Positions 23,572-31,123 of a stretch of 44,833 nucleotides of DNA are shown in pieces. Position 1 is the first letter of the stretch. Each line of letters opens with the position of its first letter. The notes beneath the pieces were generated by a model. That model did not search any database and was not told where the DNA came from. It was given only the letters and a program-made list of their open reading frames with translations. This stretch comes from Bifidobacterium stellenboschense (GTDB taxonomy: Bacteria > Actinomycetota > Actinomycetes > Actinomycetales > Bifidobacteriaceae). Location: assembly GCF_000741785.1 (NCBI RefSeq), contig NZ_JGZP01000013.1:36-44868 (forward strand), in the 5' to 3' direction. Position numbers and translations under genes: made by a program.

Positions 23572-25203
23572 ATGAACTCACTGATCAGGAAGGTAGCGGC
23601 CGGCGTCCTCGCCGCCGTCACCATGCTCGGCATCGCCGGCCTCGGCGCCAGCACCGCCAACGCCGCTCAGACCGACAACGGCAGCATCAAGGTGAGCAGC
23701 ACCAACGCCGAGTTCGCTGGCAAGGAAGTCAAGGCCTACCAGATGTTCTCCTACGATCTGGATGCCGTCAACGCCGGAACCGCCGACAACGGCGGCTTCA
23801 CGCTGAACTCCGAGTGGAACCAGTTCTTCATCGACAACGCCACCGAATTCAACCTCAGTGACGTCACCACCGCCAACGTTGCCCAGAAGGCCTACGACTA
23901 CGTCTCCGGCCTCAAGGACGAGAAGACCCAGGTCGTCCCGTTCGCCAAGAAGGCCTCCGATTGGGCGAAGACCCAGACCGGCCTGACCGTTAAGACCGAG
24001 AACGCGGCCACTACCGCCGCGGACGGTAAGTACACGGCGACGTTCACCGGTCTGGCCTATGGTTCCTACCTCGTCAGCCCGAAGGCCGGTTCCACCGATA
24101 CCAAGGACAAGCGTGGCACCGATGCCATCCTGCTCAATGTGCTGAACGGCACCGCCGTCGAGCGGGACCTCAAGAGCACCTACCCGACCATCCAGAAGAC
24201 CGTCAAGAACGGCACCGACGACAAGAAGCACAACAGCGTCGAAATCGGCGACACCGTGGACTTCAAGCTCTCCTCCACCGTGCCGGACATGACCGAGTAC
24301 ACCAACGGCTACACCTTCAAGTTCACCGATACCCTGTCCAAGGGCCTCGACCTGAACGGCACCCTCGAGGACGGCACGTTCACTCCGACCGTCAAGATCG
24401 GCACTACCGAGCTGATCAAGGGCACCGACTACACCGCCACGTACACCACGAACTCCGATACCGGTAAGACCGCTCTTGAAGTCAACATGCTGAACTTCAA
24501 GGATCTGCACAAGGATGACGCCGGCAAGGCCATCACCGTCGAGTACTCCGCCACCCTGAACAAGGACGCCATCGTCGGTTCCACCGGCAACCAGAACGAC
24601 GCGAAGATCACGTACAGCAACAATCCGAACGGCACCGGTACTGGTGACACTAACGAAGACCACACCTACACCTACACCTTCAACTTCGACATCGAGAAGG
24701 TCAACGCGGCCGACCCCACCGAGAAGCTGAAGAACGCCCAGTTCGAACTCCAGAACGACAAGGGCGACAAGATCAGTCTCGTGAAGGTCTCCGAGGGCGT
24801 CTTCCGCCCGGTCAAGGGCACCGAGACGGCCGCTGAGGACAAGGATGTGGTCACCGGCACCGACGGCAAGCTGCAGTTCACCGGCCTCAAGGAAGGAACC
24901 TACAAGGTGAAGGAGACCAAGGCTCCGGAAGGCTTCAACCTGCTGAAGGACCCGATCACGGTCACCATCTCCGCGCAGTACGACGAGAACACCGGCAAGC
25001 TGACGTCTTGGTCGGTGACCAACGGCTCCACCACCGCGGACGGCAAGACCCCGGTCATCACCGTCCAGAACAACAAGGGCGTCACCCTCCCCGAGACCGG
25101 CGGCATGGGCACCGTGCTGTTCACCGTGTTCGGCGTGGCCATCGTGGCCCTCGGCGCGGCCTGGTACGTCAAGTCCAACCGCAAGTCCCGCCACACGGCC
25201 TGA
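23572..25203 (+). CDS. Major pilin, LPETG-anchored (FimA/SpaA type)
   Basis: A 543-residue shaft subunit of a sortase-assembled pilus. There is a signal peptide of about 31 residues ending A-S-T-A-N-A. The pilin motif region T-Y-P-T-I-Q-K (203-209) would supply K209 for the intermolecular bond; it is a variant of the usual Y-P-K. The isopeptide D2-type domain follows (about 220-360), then an SpaA-like domain with the E-box E-T-K-A-P-E-G (near 448). The sorting signal L-P-E-T-G is at 506-510, followed by a membrane helix and K-S-N-R-K-S-R. The start ATG 23572 follows AAAGGAA. A GTG three bases earlier is possible. The sortase gene is 92 nt downstream, behind two hairpins. Confidence 0.92.
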   Translation: MNSLIRKVAAGVLAAVTMLGIAGLGASTANAAQTDNGSIKVSSTNAEFAGKEVKAYQMFSYDLDAVNAGTADNGGFTLNSEWNQFFIDNATEFNLSDVTTANVAQKAYDYVSGLKDEKTQVVPFAKKASDWAKTQTGLTVKTENAATTAADGKYTATFTGLAYGSYLVSPKAGSTDTKDKRGTDAILLNVLNGTAVERDLKSTYPTIQKTVKNGTDDKKHNSVEIGDTVDFKLSSTVPDMTEYTNGYTFKFTDTLSKGLDLNGTLEDGTFTPTVKIGTTELIKGTDYTATYTTNSDTGKTALEVNMLNFKDLHKDDAGKAITVEYSATLNKDAIVGSTGNQNDAKITYSNNPNGTGTGDTNEDHTYTYTFNFDIEKVNAADPTEKLKNAQFELQNDKGDKISLVKVSEGVFRPVKGTETAAEDKDVVTGTDGKLQFTGLKEGTYKVKETKAPEGFNLLKDPITVTISAQYDENTGKLTSWSVTNGSTTADGKTPVITVQNNKGVTLPETGGMGTVLFTVFGVAIVALGAAWYVKSNRKSRHTA

Positions 25204-25216
25204 GAACGCCGCTGAC

Positions 25217-25279
25217 CCCCGGTTCCCCTGACCGGCGTCAAGGGAACCGGGGCACCGGCCTTCCCTGACGGGGAAGGCC
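25217..25279 (+). other. Two hairpins between the major pilin and sortase genes
   Basis: CCCCGGTTCCC/GGGAACCGGGG (25217-25252, 11 bp perfect) and GGCCTTCCC/GGGAAGGCC (25257-25279, 9 bp perfect) stand back to back, 16 nt before the sortase start. No T-tract follows. They may act as a leaky terminator that lets a minority of transcripts reach the sortase gene. Confidence 0.7.
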
Positions 25280-25295
25280 CTACCCAAGGAGATCC

Positions 25296-26222
25296 ATGGG
25301 AAAGAAGCTGCGCGGCCTCGCGCCATTGCTCGTCATCGTGATAGGACTGCTCGTGCTGTTCTACCCGACGATCAGCAACTTCCTCGTCATGAAGAACGCC
25401 TCCCGCGTCGTCAGCAACTACGACGCGGCGGTCGAAGCGCTCTCCGACGAGGAATACCGGCAAATGCTCGAAGCCGCGCACGCCTACAACGCCAAGCTCG
25501 CCCAGGAAAGCTCCGGCGACACCAGCGCCCTGACCGGCGCGGTGAACACCGAAGCCACCGACGCCGAGTACATGAAGCTCCTCAACCTCGCCGGCGACGG
25601 CATGATGGGCTACATCACCGTGCCCCGTCTCAAGGAGACCATGCCGATCTACCACGGCACCGCCGAAAAGGTGCTGCAGGTCGGCATCGGCCACCTCGAA
25701 CGCACGTCGCTGCCCGTCGGCGGCGCGAGCACGCACGCGGCCCTCTCCGGCCACCGTGGCCTGCCCACCGCCAAACTGTTCACCGACCTGAACCTGATGA
25801 GAAAAGGCGACCGCTTCTACATCAGGATCCTCAAGGACACCTACGCCTACCAGGTCGACCGCATCACCACGGTGCTGCCGACCGACACCAAGGAACTCGC
25901 CATCGACCCGGGCAAGGACCAGGTCACGCTCATCACCTGCACGCCGTACGCGGTCAACACGCACCGCCTGCTCGTACGAGCCCACCGCATCCCCTACACG
26001 CCCGCCATGGACGACGACTCCAAACCCACGTTCCACGTCGACATCCCCCTGCAGTACCTGCTGCCCAGCCTGGGCCTGATCGCCCTGCTCGTCGGATGGC
26101 GCGTGATCCAACACCGACGGCGACGCGCAAACGCCCCGTCACCCACCACGACTTCATCACACGCCGGCGCACGCCGCACGACCAAGAGGAAAGGAACGGC
26201 CAGACATGGCAGACATGCATAA
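25296..26222 (+). CDS. srtC: Class C (pilus) sortase
   Basis: A membrane transpeptidase that cleaves L-P-E-T-G and polymerises pilins. Of 308 residues, helix 1 is near 8-28 and a second membrane helix near 250-270 is followed by a basic tail; two anchors are typical of class C. The catalytic residues are H153 in L-S-G-H-R-G, C215 in T-L-I-T-C-T-P-Y, and the Arg in T-H-R-L-L-V-R (224-228). The usual lid motif D-P-[FWY] is not seen; that part instead contains T-S-A-L-T-G-A (76-82). The start ATG 25296 follows AAGGAG. The last 17 bases overlap the next gene, indicating coupled translation. Confidence 0.93.
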   Translation: MGKKLRGLAPLLVIVIGLLVLFYPTISNFLVMKNASRVVSNYDAAVEALSDEEYRQMLEAAHAYNAKLAQESSGDTSALTGAVNTEATDAEYMKLLNLAGDGMMGYITVPRLKETMPIYHGTAEKVLQVGIGHLERTSLPVGGASTHAALSGHRGLPTAKLFTDLNLMRKGDRFYIRILKDTYAYQVDRITTVLPTDTKELAIDPGKDQVTLITCTPYAVNTHRLLVRAHRIPYTPAMDDDSKPTFHVDIPLQYLLPSLGLIALLVGWRVIQHRRRRANAPSPTTTSSHAGARRTTKRKGTARHGRHA

Positions 26223-26985
26223 CCACGCGCAGCGCGGAGCGATCGGCATGCCGCGCACGCTGGCGGCGTCCCGCCTCGCCGCGTGCCTCGCGGCCATCAT
26301 CATGCTCGTCGGCGTCATCGCGCTCGCCGCCACGCCCGCGAGCGCGCACGCCGCGCAATCCGGCGTAACCGGCTCACTCACCGTCGACGCGCAATGGGAC
26401 CGCGGTCGGGACGACGCCACGCCGCTCGCCGGCGACACCTATTCGATCGTGCGCGTCGCCTCCGCCGACCTCGACGACAACGGCACCATCGCCGCGTTCC
26501 ACACGCTCGACGCGTTCTCCCATTTCGACGCCGACTGGGGCAAACTCACCTCGTCCCAGCTCAACGCGGCCGCCAAACGCATGGACGCCCACGCGGCCGA
26601 ACACCATCTCTACGCGGCCACCGGCGTGACCGACGCGAACGGGCGTGCCACGTTCGCGCGTCTCGCCGCCGGCATCTACCTCGTCGCGCGCACGCACGTC
26701 GCCGACGCGAACGCGCGATACGCGTGCGACCCGTTCCTCGTCTCCGTGCCCGACGGCAACGATCTGACCGGCGGCGCACCCGCGTTGAACGTCACCGTCG
26801 AACCGAAATTCGCCGACAACGGCACCGTCACGCCGCCCGGCGACCATGACCAGCCCGGCGGTCCCGGCAGCACGGCCCTCACCGGCGCGAACGTCGCCGC
26901 CATCGGACTGCTCACCGTCGCCGTCGGCGTCACGGGACTCGTCGTCGCCACGATCCGACGGCGCGCGCGGACGATCGACGAATGA
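26206..26985 (+). CDS. Small pilin-like surface protein with a non-canonical sorting signal
   Basis: A 259-residue exported protein, probably the basal or minor pilin. The signal peptide is long: a polar stretch of about 20 residues, then A-A-C-L-A-A-I-I-M-L-V-G-V-I-A and cleavage after about A-S-A-H-A. The middle part ending in G-R-A-T-F-A-R-L-A-A-G-I-Y-L resembles the closing strand of a SpaA/CnaB domain. The C-terminus has a hydrophobic helix and R-R-R-A-R as in cell-wall sorting signals, but the five residues before it are T-A-L-T-G (223-227), not L-P-x-T-G. The start ATG 26206 follows AAAGGAA and overlaps the sortase gene; ATG 26215 is possible. Confidence 0.82.
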   Translation: MADMHNHAQRGAIGMPRTLAASRLAACLAAIIMLVGVIALAATPASAHAAQSGVTGSLTVDAQWDRGRDDATPLAGDTYSIVRVASADLDDNGTIAAFHTLDAFSHFDADWGKLTSSQLNAAAKRMDAHAAEHHLYAATGVTDANGRATFARLAAGIYLVARTHVADANARYACDPFLVSVPDGNDLTGGAPALNVTVEPKFADNGTVTPPGDHDQPGGPGSTALTGANVAAIGLLTVAVGVTGLVVATIRRRARTIDE

Positions 26986-27019
26986 TCGACGGACGGTCGG
27001 CGCGTACGCCGTCGGATCG

Positions 27020-27805
27020 TTACTTGTGGAGGAACAGGCCGCCGTCGCCCCACGCCCACTGGCCTTGGCCGGCGCCGATCTGGAAGTGCAGTTTCGCGAT
27101 GCCCAGATCGTTGAGCGCCCAATGCTCGTCGCCCGCCGAGGGGTCGATGTGCGCGGCGGCCGTATCGTCGTCGGCGTTGTAGGTGAACGTGACCGGCTGG
27201 CGGTTCATCGCGCTCGGAGCCTTCATCGCCGCCTCGACGCCCGCCTTGAACCACGCAGGAGCCGCCTCGCGCGCCTCGTCGGACATGCCGGCCGTGAACT
27301 GTTCGAACGACTTCGTCGGGCGATGCGTGCGTTGGAATTCGGCGAGCTCCTCGTACGACTTCGCCAAGCGCTCCACGTGATGCTCCGGATGCCCGATCAC
27401 CACGGCCAAGTACAGTTCCTCGCCGTTGCGGATGTGGCAGTGTCTCGCCGCCTCCGCACGGTCCCAACTGCCCGCCACCCACAGGGTGCCGAGGCCCCTC
27501 AAGGTCGCGGCGAGCACGGCGCGCTCCGCGTAGAAGCCGGCGCGCTCCTTGGCCTCCGCGTCGTTCTTCGGGCCGACGACGGCCAGATAGTTCGCCGCGT
27601 TCCTCAAATGCCCTGAGGCGTTCGCCTCCGCGAACACCTGGGGACGGTTCCGCACCAGCTGCAGGTGCAGGTCGCCGAGGAGGTTCAGCGGGGCGAGGGT
27701 CATGTCGAGCTGGCGGGCCGTGTCGTCGTCGATCGGTTCGTCGTCGAAGGAGCGGATGGCGGTGCGGATGTTCACCGCATCGATCAGTTGGTTGTGTTCT
27801 GCCAT
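27020..27805 (-). CDS. Nitroreductase family protein
   Basis: A probable FMN-dependent NAD(P)H oxidoreductase of 261 residues in the putative TM nitroreductase group. The N-terminus has the family opening N-I-R-T-A-I-R-S-F. The middle shows Y-A-E-R-A-V-L-A-A-T-L-R-G-L-G-T-L-W, the dimer-interface and flavin region, and A-P-S-A-M-N-R-Q-P-V lies near residue 190. The substrate is unknown. The chosen ATG 27805 lies 7 nt after a CATAAT -10 box, suggesting a leaderless mRNA; an ATG 9 nt earlier is the alternative. The frame is open far upstream through ppgK but without support. It converges on the pilus genes with a 34-nt gap. Confidence 0.87.
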   Translation of the reverse strand: MAEHNQLIDAVNIRTAIRSFDDEPIDDDTARQLDMTLAPLNLLGDLHLQLVRNRPQVFAEANASGHLRNAANYLAVVGPKNDAEAKERAGFYAERAVLAATLRGLGTLWVAGSWDRAEAARHCHIRNGEELYLAVVIGHPEHHVERLAKSYEELAEFQRTHRPTKSFEQFTAGMSDEAREAAPAWFKAGVEAAMKAPSAMNRQPVTFTYNADDDTAAAHIDPSAGDEHWALNDLGIAKLHFQIGAGQGQWAWGDGGLFLHK

Positions 27806-27812
27806 GCCTCCC

Positions 27813-27818
27813 ATTATG
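27813..27818 (-). promoter_or_regulatory. -10 box of the nitroreductase gene
   Basis: CATAAT on the minus strand, 7 nt before the ATG at 27805. No -35 box is evident. Confidence 0.4.
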
Positions 27819-27939
27819 GCACCGCATGGTGCGGCGTCGGCGTCTTCCCGGGAGTGACCTGGGCCACGAACGGGCGGATGGAACGCACACGTGCGCACGA
27901 CATGCGGGCGTCCGTCCATGGTTTGGGATGCGAGGGCGG

Positions 27940-27945
27940 TACGAT
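27940..27945 (+). promoter_or_regulatory. -10 box of ppgK
   Basis: TACGAT, giving a leader of about 38 nt that contains the strong ribosome site AAGGAGGA (27973-27980). No clear -35 box. Confidence 0.35.
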
Positions 27946-27989
27946 GCAGATAACGGTTAGGAAATCCAATACAAGGAGGAGAATCGACG

Positions 27990-28757
27990 ATGATTGAAAC
28001 CGCACAGGCGTTCGGCATCGATATCGGCGGCTCCGGCATCAAGGCCGCGCCCGTCAACCTGGAGAAGGGCGAATTCGCCGAACCCCGACTCAAGATCCTC
28101 ACCCCCGAAGTGTCCACGCCGGACGCGGTCGCCAAGATCGTGCGCCAGCAGCTCGACCACTTCGAAGTGCCTGAATCCGCTCCGGTCGGCATCGCGTTCC
28201 CGGCGCCGATCAAGCCGGGCAAGCCGCTCGACTTCATGGCCAACCTCGACCAGTCGTGGGTCGGCGTCGACGTGACCGCCGTGTTCTCCGAGGCCGCGGG
28301 CCGCCCCGTCACCGTCGTCAACGACGCGGACGCCGCCGGTCTCGCCGAACAGCAGTTCGGCGCCGCCAAAGGCAAGGACGGTCTCGTCATCGCCACGACG
28401 CTCGGCACCGGCATCGGCACCGCGCTCATCATCGACGGCGTGCTCGTGCCCAACACCGAGCTCGGCCACCTCATCCTCTCCGACAAGCACCCGGACGCGG
28501 AGAAGTACGCGGCCAGCTCCATCCGCGAACAGGAGGAGCTCGGCTACAAGAAGTGGGCGAAGCGCCTCACCAAGTACTACGGTCTGCTGGAGAAGTACTT
28601 CAACCCGGATCTGTTCGTCGTCGGCGGCGGCGTGAGCCGCAAGGCGGACAAGTTCCTGCCGTTCATCGAGATCAAGACCCCAATCGTGCCCGCCGCGCTG
28701 CGCAACGAGGCCGGCATCGTCGGCGCCGCCTACTACGCGAGCACCAAGCAGCACTGA
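27990..28757 (+). CDS. ppgK: Polyphosphate glucokinase PpgK
   Basis: A ROK-family kinase that makes glucose 6-phosphate from glucose with polyphosphate (and usually also ATP), a cytosolic enzyme typical of Actinobacteria. The 255 residues match the family. G-I-D-I-G-G-S-G-I-K near residue 10 is the phosphate-binding loop, V-N-D-A-D-A-A-G contains the catalytic Asp, T-T-L-G-T-G-I-G-T-A is the second phosphate loop, and E-L-G-H-L follows. The classic ROK zinc cysteines are absent, as in other PpgK proteins. The start ATG 27990 has AAGGAGGA 9 nt upstream. A strong terminator follows. Confidence 0.94.
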   Translation: MIETAQAFGIDIGGSGIKAAPVNLEKGEFAEPRLKILTPEVSTPDAVAKIVRQQLDHFEVPESAPVGIAFPAPIKPGKPLDFMANLDQSWVGVDVTAVFSEAAGRPVTVVNDADAAGLAEQQFGAAKGKDGLVIATTLGTGIGTALIIDGVLVPNTELGHLILSDKHPDAEKYAASSIREQEELGYKKWAKRLTKYYGLLEKYFNPDLFVVGGGVSRKADKFLPFIEIKTPIVPAALRNEAGIVGAAYYASTKQH

Positions 28758-28799
28758 GCCTGCCTCCGAGCGCGTCGCGCGCCGGTCGAAGACGGCGAA

Positions 28800-28834
28800 G
28801 GGCCGTCCGGACGTTTGTTCCGGACGGCCCTTTT
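28800..28834 (+). terminator. ppgK intrinsic terminator
   Basis: An 11-bp perfect stem, GGGCCGTCCGG/CCGGACGGCCC (28800-28810 and 28820-28830), with a 9-nt loop and TTTT directly after. Confidence 0.92.
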
Positions 28835-28846
28835 CATCGCCCGCGC

Positions 28847-28852
28847 TACAGT
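28847..28852 (+). promoter_or_regulatory. -10 box of the aminotransferase gene
   Basis: TACAGT, 6 nt before the ATG at 28859 and 12 nt after the ppgK terminator. The GGAG between box and start would be inside the promoter, so a leaderless mRNA is likely. Confidence 0.5.
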
Positions 28853-28858
28853 GGAGAC

Positions 28859-30085
28859 ATGACCGTTCGATTCTCCTCCCGCGTGGACATCTCCGCGCCC
28901 AATCCGATCGCCGCCGCCGAAGCGAAGGCGCGCGCGCAGGGCGTGACGCTCGGCAAGCTCAACGACTCCAACCCGACCCGGCACGGGCTCGCCCCGGCCG
29001 AGGTGCCGGGGGAGTACACGGCGGAACCGCGCGGACCGCGCGCGGCGAGGGAGGCTTTGGCGAGGTTCCTATCGGCCGGGCTGGACCACCCCCAGTCCGC
29101 TTTGCGGACAGCCCCCGCCGGCGGGGGCCGAGAGGAAGGTGTTGATCCGGATTCGTTGTATTTGTTGAGTTCCACTTCGCAGGCGTATTCGTGGCTCATC
29201 AAACTGCTGTGCGACGCCGGTGACGCGGTGCTCGCCCCGAAGCCCGGCTACCCGCTCATCGAATCGATCGCGCGTCTCGAATGCGTCGACACGATCGAAT
29301 ACCAGCTCCAGTTCGACGGCTCCTGGTACATCGACACCGCCGCCATCGAGGAACTGCTCTACTCGCCGGAAGGCGACCGCATCCGCGCGCTCGTCCTCAT
29401 CAACCCGAACAATCCGACCGGCTCCTACGTGAAACCCGAGGAGCGCGCCATGCTCGTGCGCCTGTGTCGGGAACGCGGCATCGCCATCATCGCCGACGAG
29501 GTGTTCTACGACTACGCGCTGGAACCGTTCGACGGCAACGCGCGGCTCGCGGGGGAGACCGGCGCGCTCACGTTCGCGCTCGACGGCTTCTCCAAGATGC
29601 TCGCCGCGCCGCACGCCAAAGTCGGCTGGATCCGCGTCTCCGGCCCGGAAGGCGACGTGCGCGAGGCGCAGCGCCGACTCGACGTCATCGCCGATGACTA
29701 CCTGCCGATGAGCGACATCATCGCCGCGCGTCTTCCCGAACTGCTGTCGGTCGCGCCGCGCCAGACGGCGCGCGTGCGCGACCGCGTGCGCGCCAACCTC
29801 GCCACTCTGCACACGCTGCTCGCACGTGACGAGCACCGGCTCGTCGACGTGCTGCGCGCGGAAGGCGGCTGGAACGTGCTGCTGCGCGTGCCGGCCGTCA
29901 TCGACGAGAACGAGCTCGTGCTGCGGCTCATCGGGACGCGGCGGCTCACCGGACAACCCGGCTACTTCTTCGACATGACGACGAACGGCTATCTCGCGTT
30001 GTCGCTGCTGCCCGAGGCGGACGAGTTCCGTGCGAACGTGACGGCCGTGCTCGACACGGTCGCCGCGATGCTCGACCTCGACTGA
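28859..30085 (+). CDS. PLP-dependent aminotransferase, class I/II
   Basis: A 408-residue fold-type I aminotransferase. The cofactor-site features are present: L-L-S-S-T-S-Q-A-Y near the cofactor phosphate, P-G-Y-P-L, L-I-N-P-N-N-P-T-G, I-I-A-D-E-V-F-Y-D-Y, and F-A-L-D-G-F-S-K-M with the presumed Schiff-base Lys in S-K. The family includes aspartate and alanine aminotransferases; the substrate cannot be fixed from sequence. About 15-18 residues near position 77-90 (H-P-Q-S-A-L-R-T-A-P-A-G-G-G-R) are encoded by a double-palindrome repeat inserted in frame. The start ATG 28859 was chosen from the promoter spacing. Confidence 0.9.
   Translation: MTVRFSSRVDISAPNPIAAAEAKARAQGVTLGKLNDSNPTRHGLAPAEVPGEYTAEPRGPRAAREALARFLSAGLDHPQSALRTAPAGGGREEGVDPDSLYLLSSTSQAYSWLIKLLCDAGDAVLAPKPGYPLIESIARLECVDTIEYQLQFDGSWYIDTAAIEELLYSPEGDRIRALVLINPNNPTGSYVKPEERAMLVRLCRERGIAIIADEVFYDYALEPFDGNARLAGETGALTFALDGFSKMLAAPHAKVGWIRVSGPEGDVREAQRRLDVIADDYLPMSDIIAARLPELLSVAPRQTARVRDRVRANLATLHTLLARDEHRLVDVLRAEGGWNVLLRVPAVIDENELVLRLIGTRRLTGQPGYFFDMTTNGYLALSLLPEADEFRANVTAVLDTVAAMLDLD
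29085..29128 (+). repeat. Double-palindrome repeat, copy D, inside the aminotransferase gene
   Basis: ACCACCCCCA, palindrome GTCCGCTTTGCGGAC, then AGCCCCCGCCGGCGGGGGC. It is nearly identical in plan to copy C and is in frame with the gene. Confidence 0.8.
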
Positions 30086-30134
30086 CGGCGAACGTGACGG
30101 CGGCGACGGCTATCCCGATGACGGCGGACCGGCC

Positions 30135-30947
30135 TCAGGCCGCCGACTTCGCCGCCTCGTAGCGTTTGCGGATCAGATCCATGTAGAAGGCGACCGCGTC
30201 GGCCGGGGAACCGTCGAAGACGACATGCTGCGCGTCGAGCACGAGCGTGCGGTCGATCGCGTATTCGGGGCGGACGATCATGTCCGTGTCATGCGTGGCG
30301 ACGATCACCTGCTTGTCGTAGGTGAACAGCGCCTCGGCCACATGACGCGTGCCGATCTCGTCCAATCCCTTCGACGGCTCGTCCGCGACGATCGCCGCCG
30401 GGTCGAACGCGAGCGCGGCGGCGATGGCGAGCAGGTGGCGCTTCTCCGAATCGAGTTCCGCCGCCTTCGTCTTGCGCATGCGCTGCAGGCCGAAATGCGC
30501 GAACAGGTTGCCGATGCGGGCCGCCCGCTCGGCATCCGCGATCTTGTGCTTCTTCAACGACTCGTCAACCGCCTGCGTGATGTTCTCCGCACGGTAGAAC
30601 ACGTTCGGGATCTCCTCGCGGCGCACCTTGCCCACCCACTCGTCGACCGTCTTGAGGTCGCGTTTGGATGAGGTGCTGAGCGTGGGGGAGGCCGGGTCGC
30701 CGTCCGTTCCCACGCCGGTGATCGTGACCGTGCCGGCGGAAGGCGTGAGCGAGCCGTCGAGCAGTCCGAGCAGCGTGGATTTGCCGGAGCCGTTGAGGCC
30801 GATGATCGCGACGCGTTTCTCCGTGATTGTCAGATTGGTGGGGTTCAGGCCCACGTGGCCGTCATCGTAGACGTGGCCGGCGCCGGAGAGCGTGAAGGTG
30901 AGCGACGCCGGCTTCGCGGCGGGTTTGCGGGAAAAGAAAAAGCCCAT
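30135..30947 (-). CDS. Stand-alone ABC ATPase with a degenerate signature motif
   Basis: A 270-residue protein with a CbiO/EcfA-like fold. Walker A is G-L-N-G-S-G-K-S-T (50-58), Walker B ends A-D-E-P (188-191), and the switch His is H219 in A-T-H-D. However, the signature L-S-G-G-Q is replaced by L-D-S-E-K (165-169) and no Q-loop glutamine is seen where expected (about 105-115). It may still bind ATP, but normal hydrolysis or coupling is in doubt. No membrane partner is adjacent. The start ATG 30947 is 7 nt after TACAGT; the in-frame ATG at 30971 lies upstream of that box. It converges on the aminotransferase gene with a 49-nt gap. Confidence 0.88.
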   Translation of the reverse strand: MGFFFSRKPAAKPASLTFTLSGAGHVYDDGHVGLNPTNLTITEKRVAIIGLNGSGKSTLLGLLDGSLTPSAGTVTITGVGTDGDPASPTLSTSSKRDLKTVDEWVGKVRREEIPNVFYRAENITQAVDESLKKHKIADAERAARIGNLFAHFGLQRMRKTKAAELDSEKRHLLAIAAALAFDPAAIVADEPSKGLDEIGTRHVAEALFTYDKQVIVATHDTDMIVRPEYAIDRTLVLDAQHVVFDGSPADAVAFYMDLIRKRYEAAKSAA

Positions 30948-30954
30948 GCCGCCT

Positions 30955-30960
30955 ACTGTA
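30955..30960 (-). promoter_or_regulatory. -10 box of the ABC ATPase gene
   Basis: TACAGT on the minus strand, 7 nt before the ATG at 30947. Likely leaderless. Confidence 0.5.
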
Positions 30961-31002
30961 GTAAGTGGCATGGGCCGATGCGCCTTGAGGGGCCGCGCGG
31001 TG

Positions 31003-31048
31003 CACCCCCCTCAGTCCGCTGCGCGGACAGCTCCCCTGAAGGGGGAGC
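31003..31048 (+). repeat. Double-palindrome repeat, copy E
   Basis: CACCCCCCTCAGTC, palindrome GTCCGCTGCGCGGAC, then AGCTCCCCTGAAGGGGGAGC. It lies between two minus-strand genes and faces copy F. Confidence 0.8.
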
Positions 31049-31062
31049 ATCCCACTGTTGCG

Positions 31063-31107
31063 CCCCTTTTCAGGGGGAGCTGGCGGCCGTAGGCCGACTG
31101 AGGGGGT
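31063..31107 (-). repeat. Double-palindrome repeat, copy F
   Basis: Inverted relative to copy E. On the minus strand: ACCCCCTCAGTC, palindrome CGGCCTACGGCCG, then CCAGCTCCCCCTGAAAAGGG. The E-F pair can fold into one large cruciform and may terminate the sulfotransferase-family transcript, which ends 16 nt before it. Confidence 0.8.
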
Positions 31108-31123
31108 CGGGGCGGGGCGGGCG

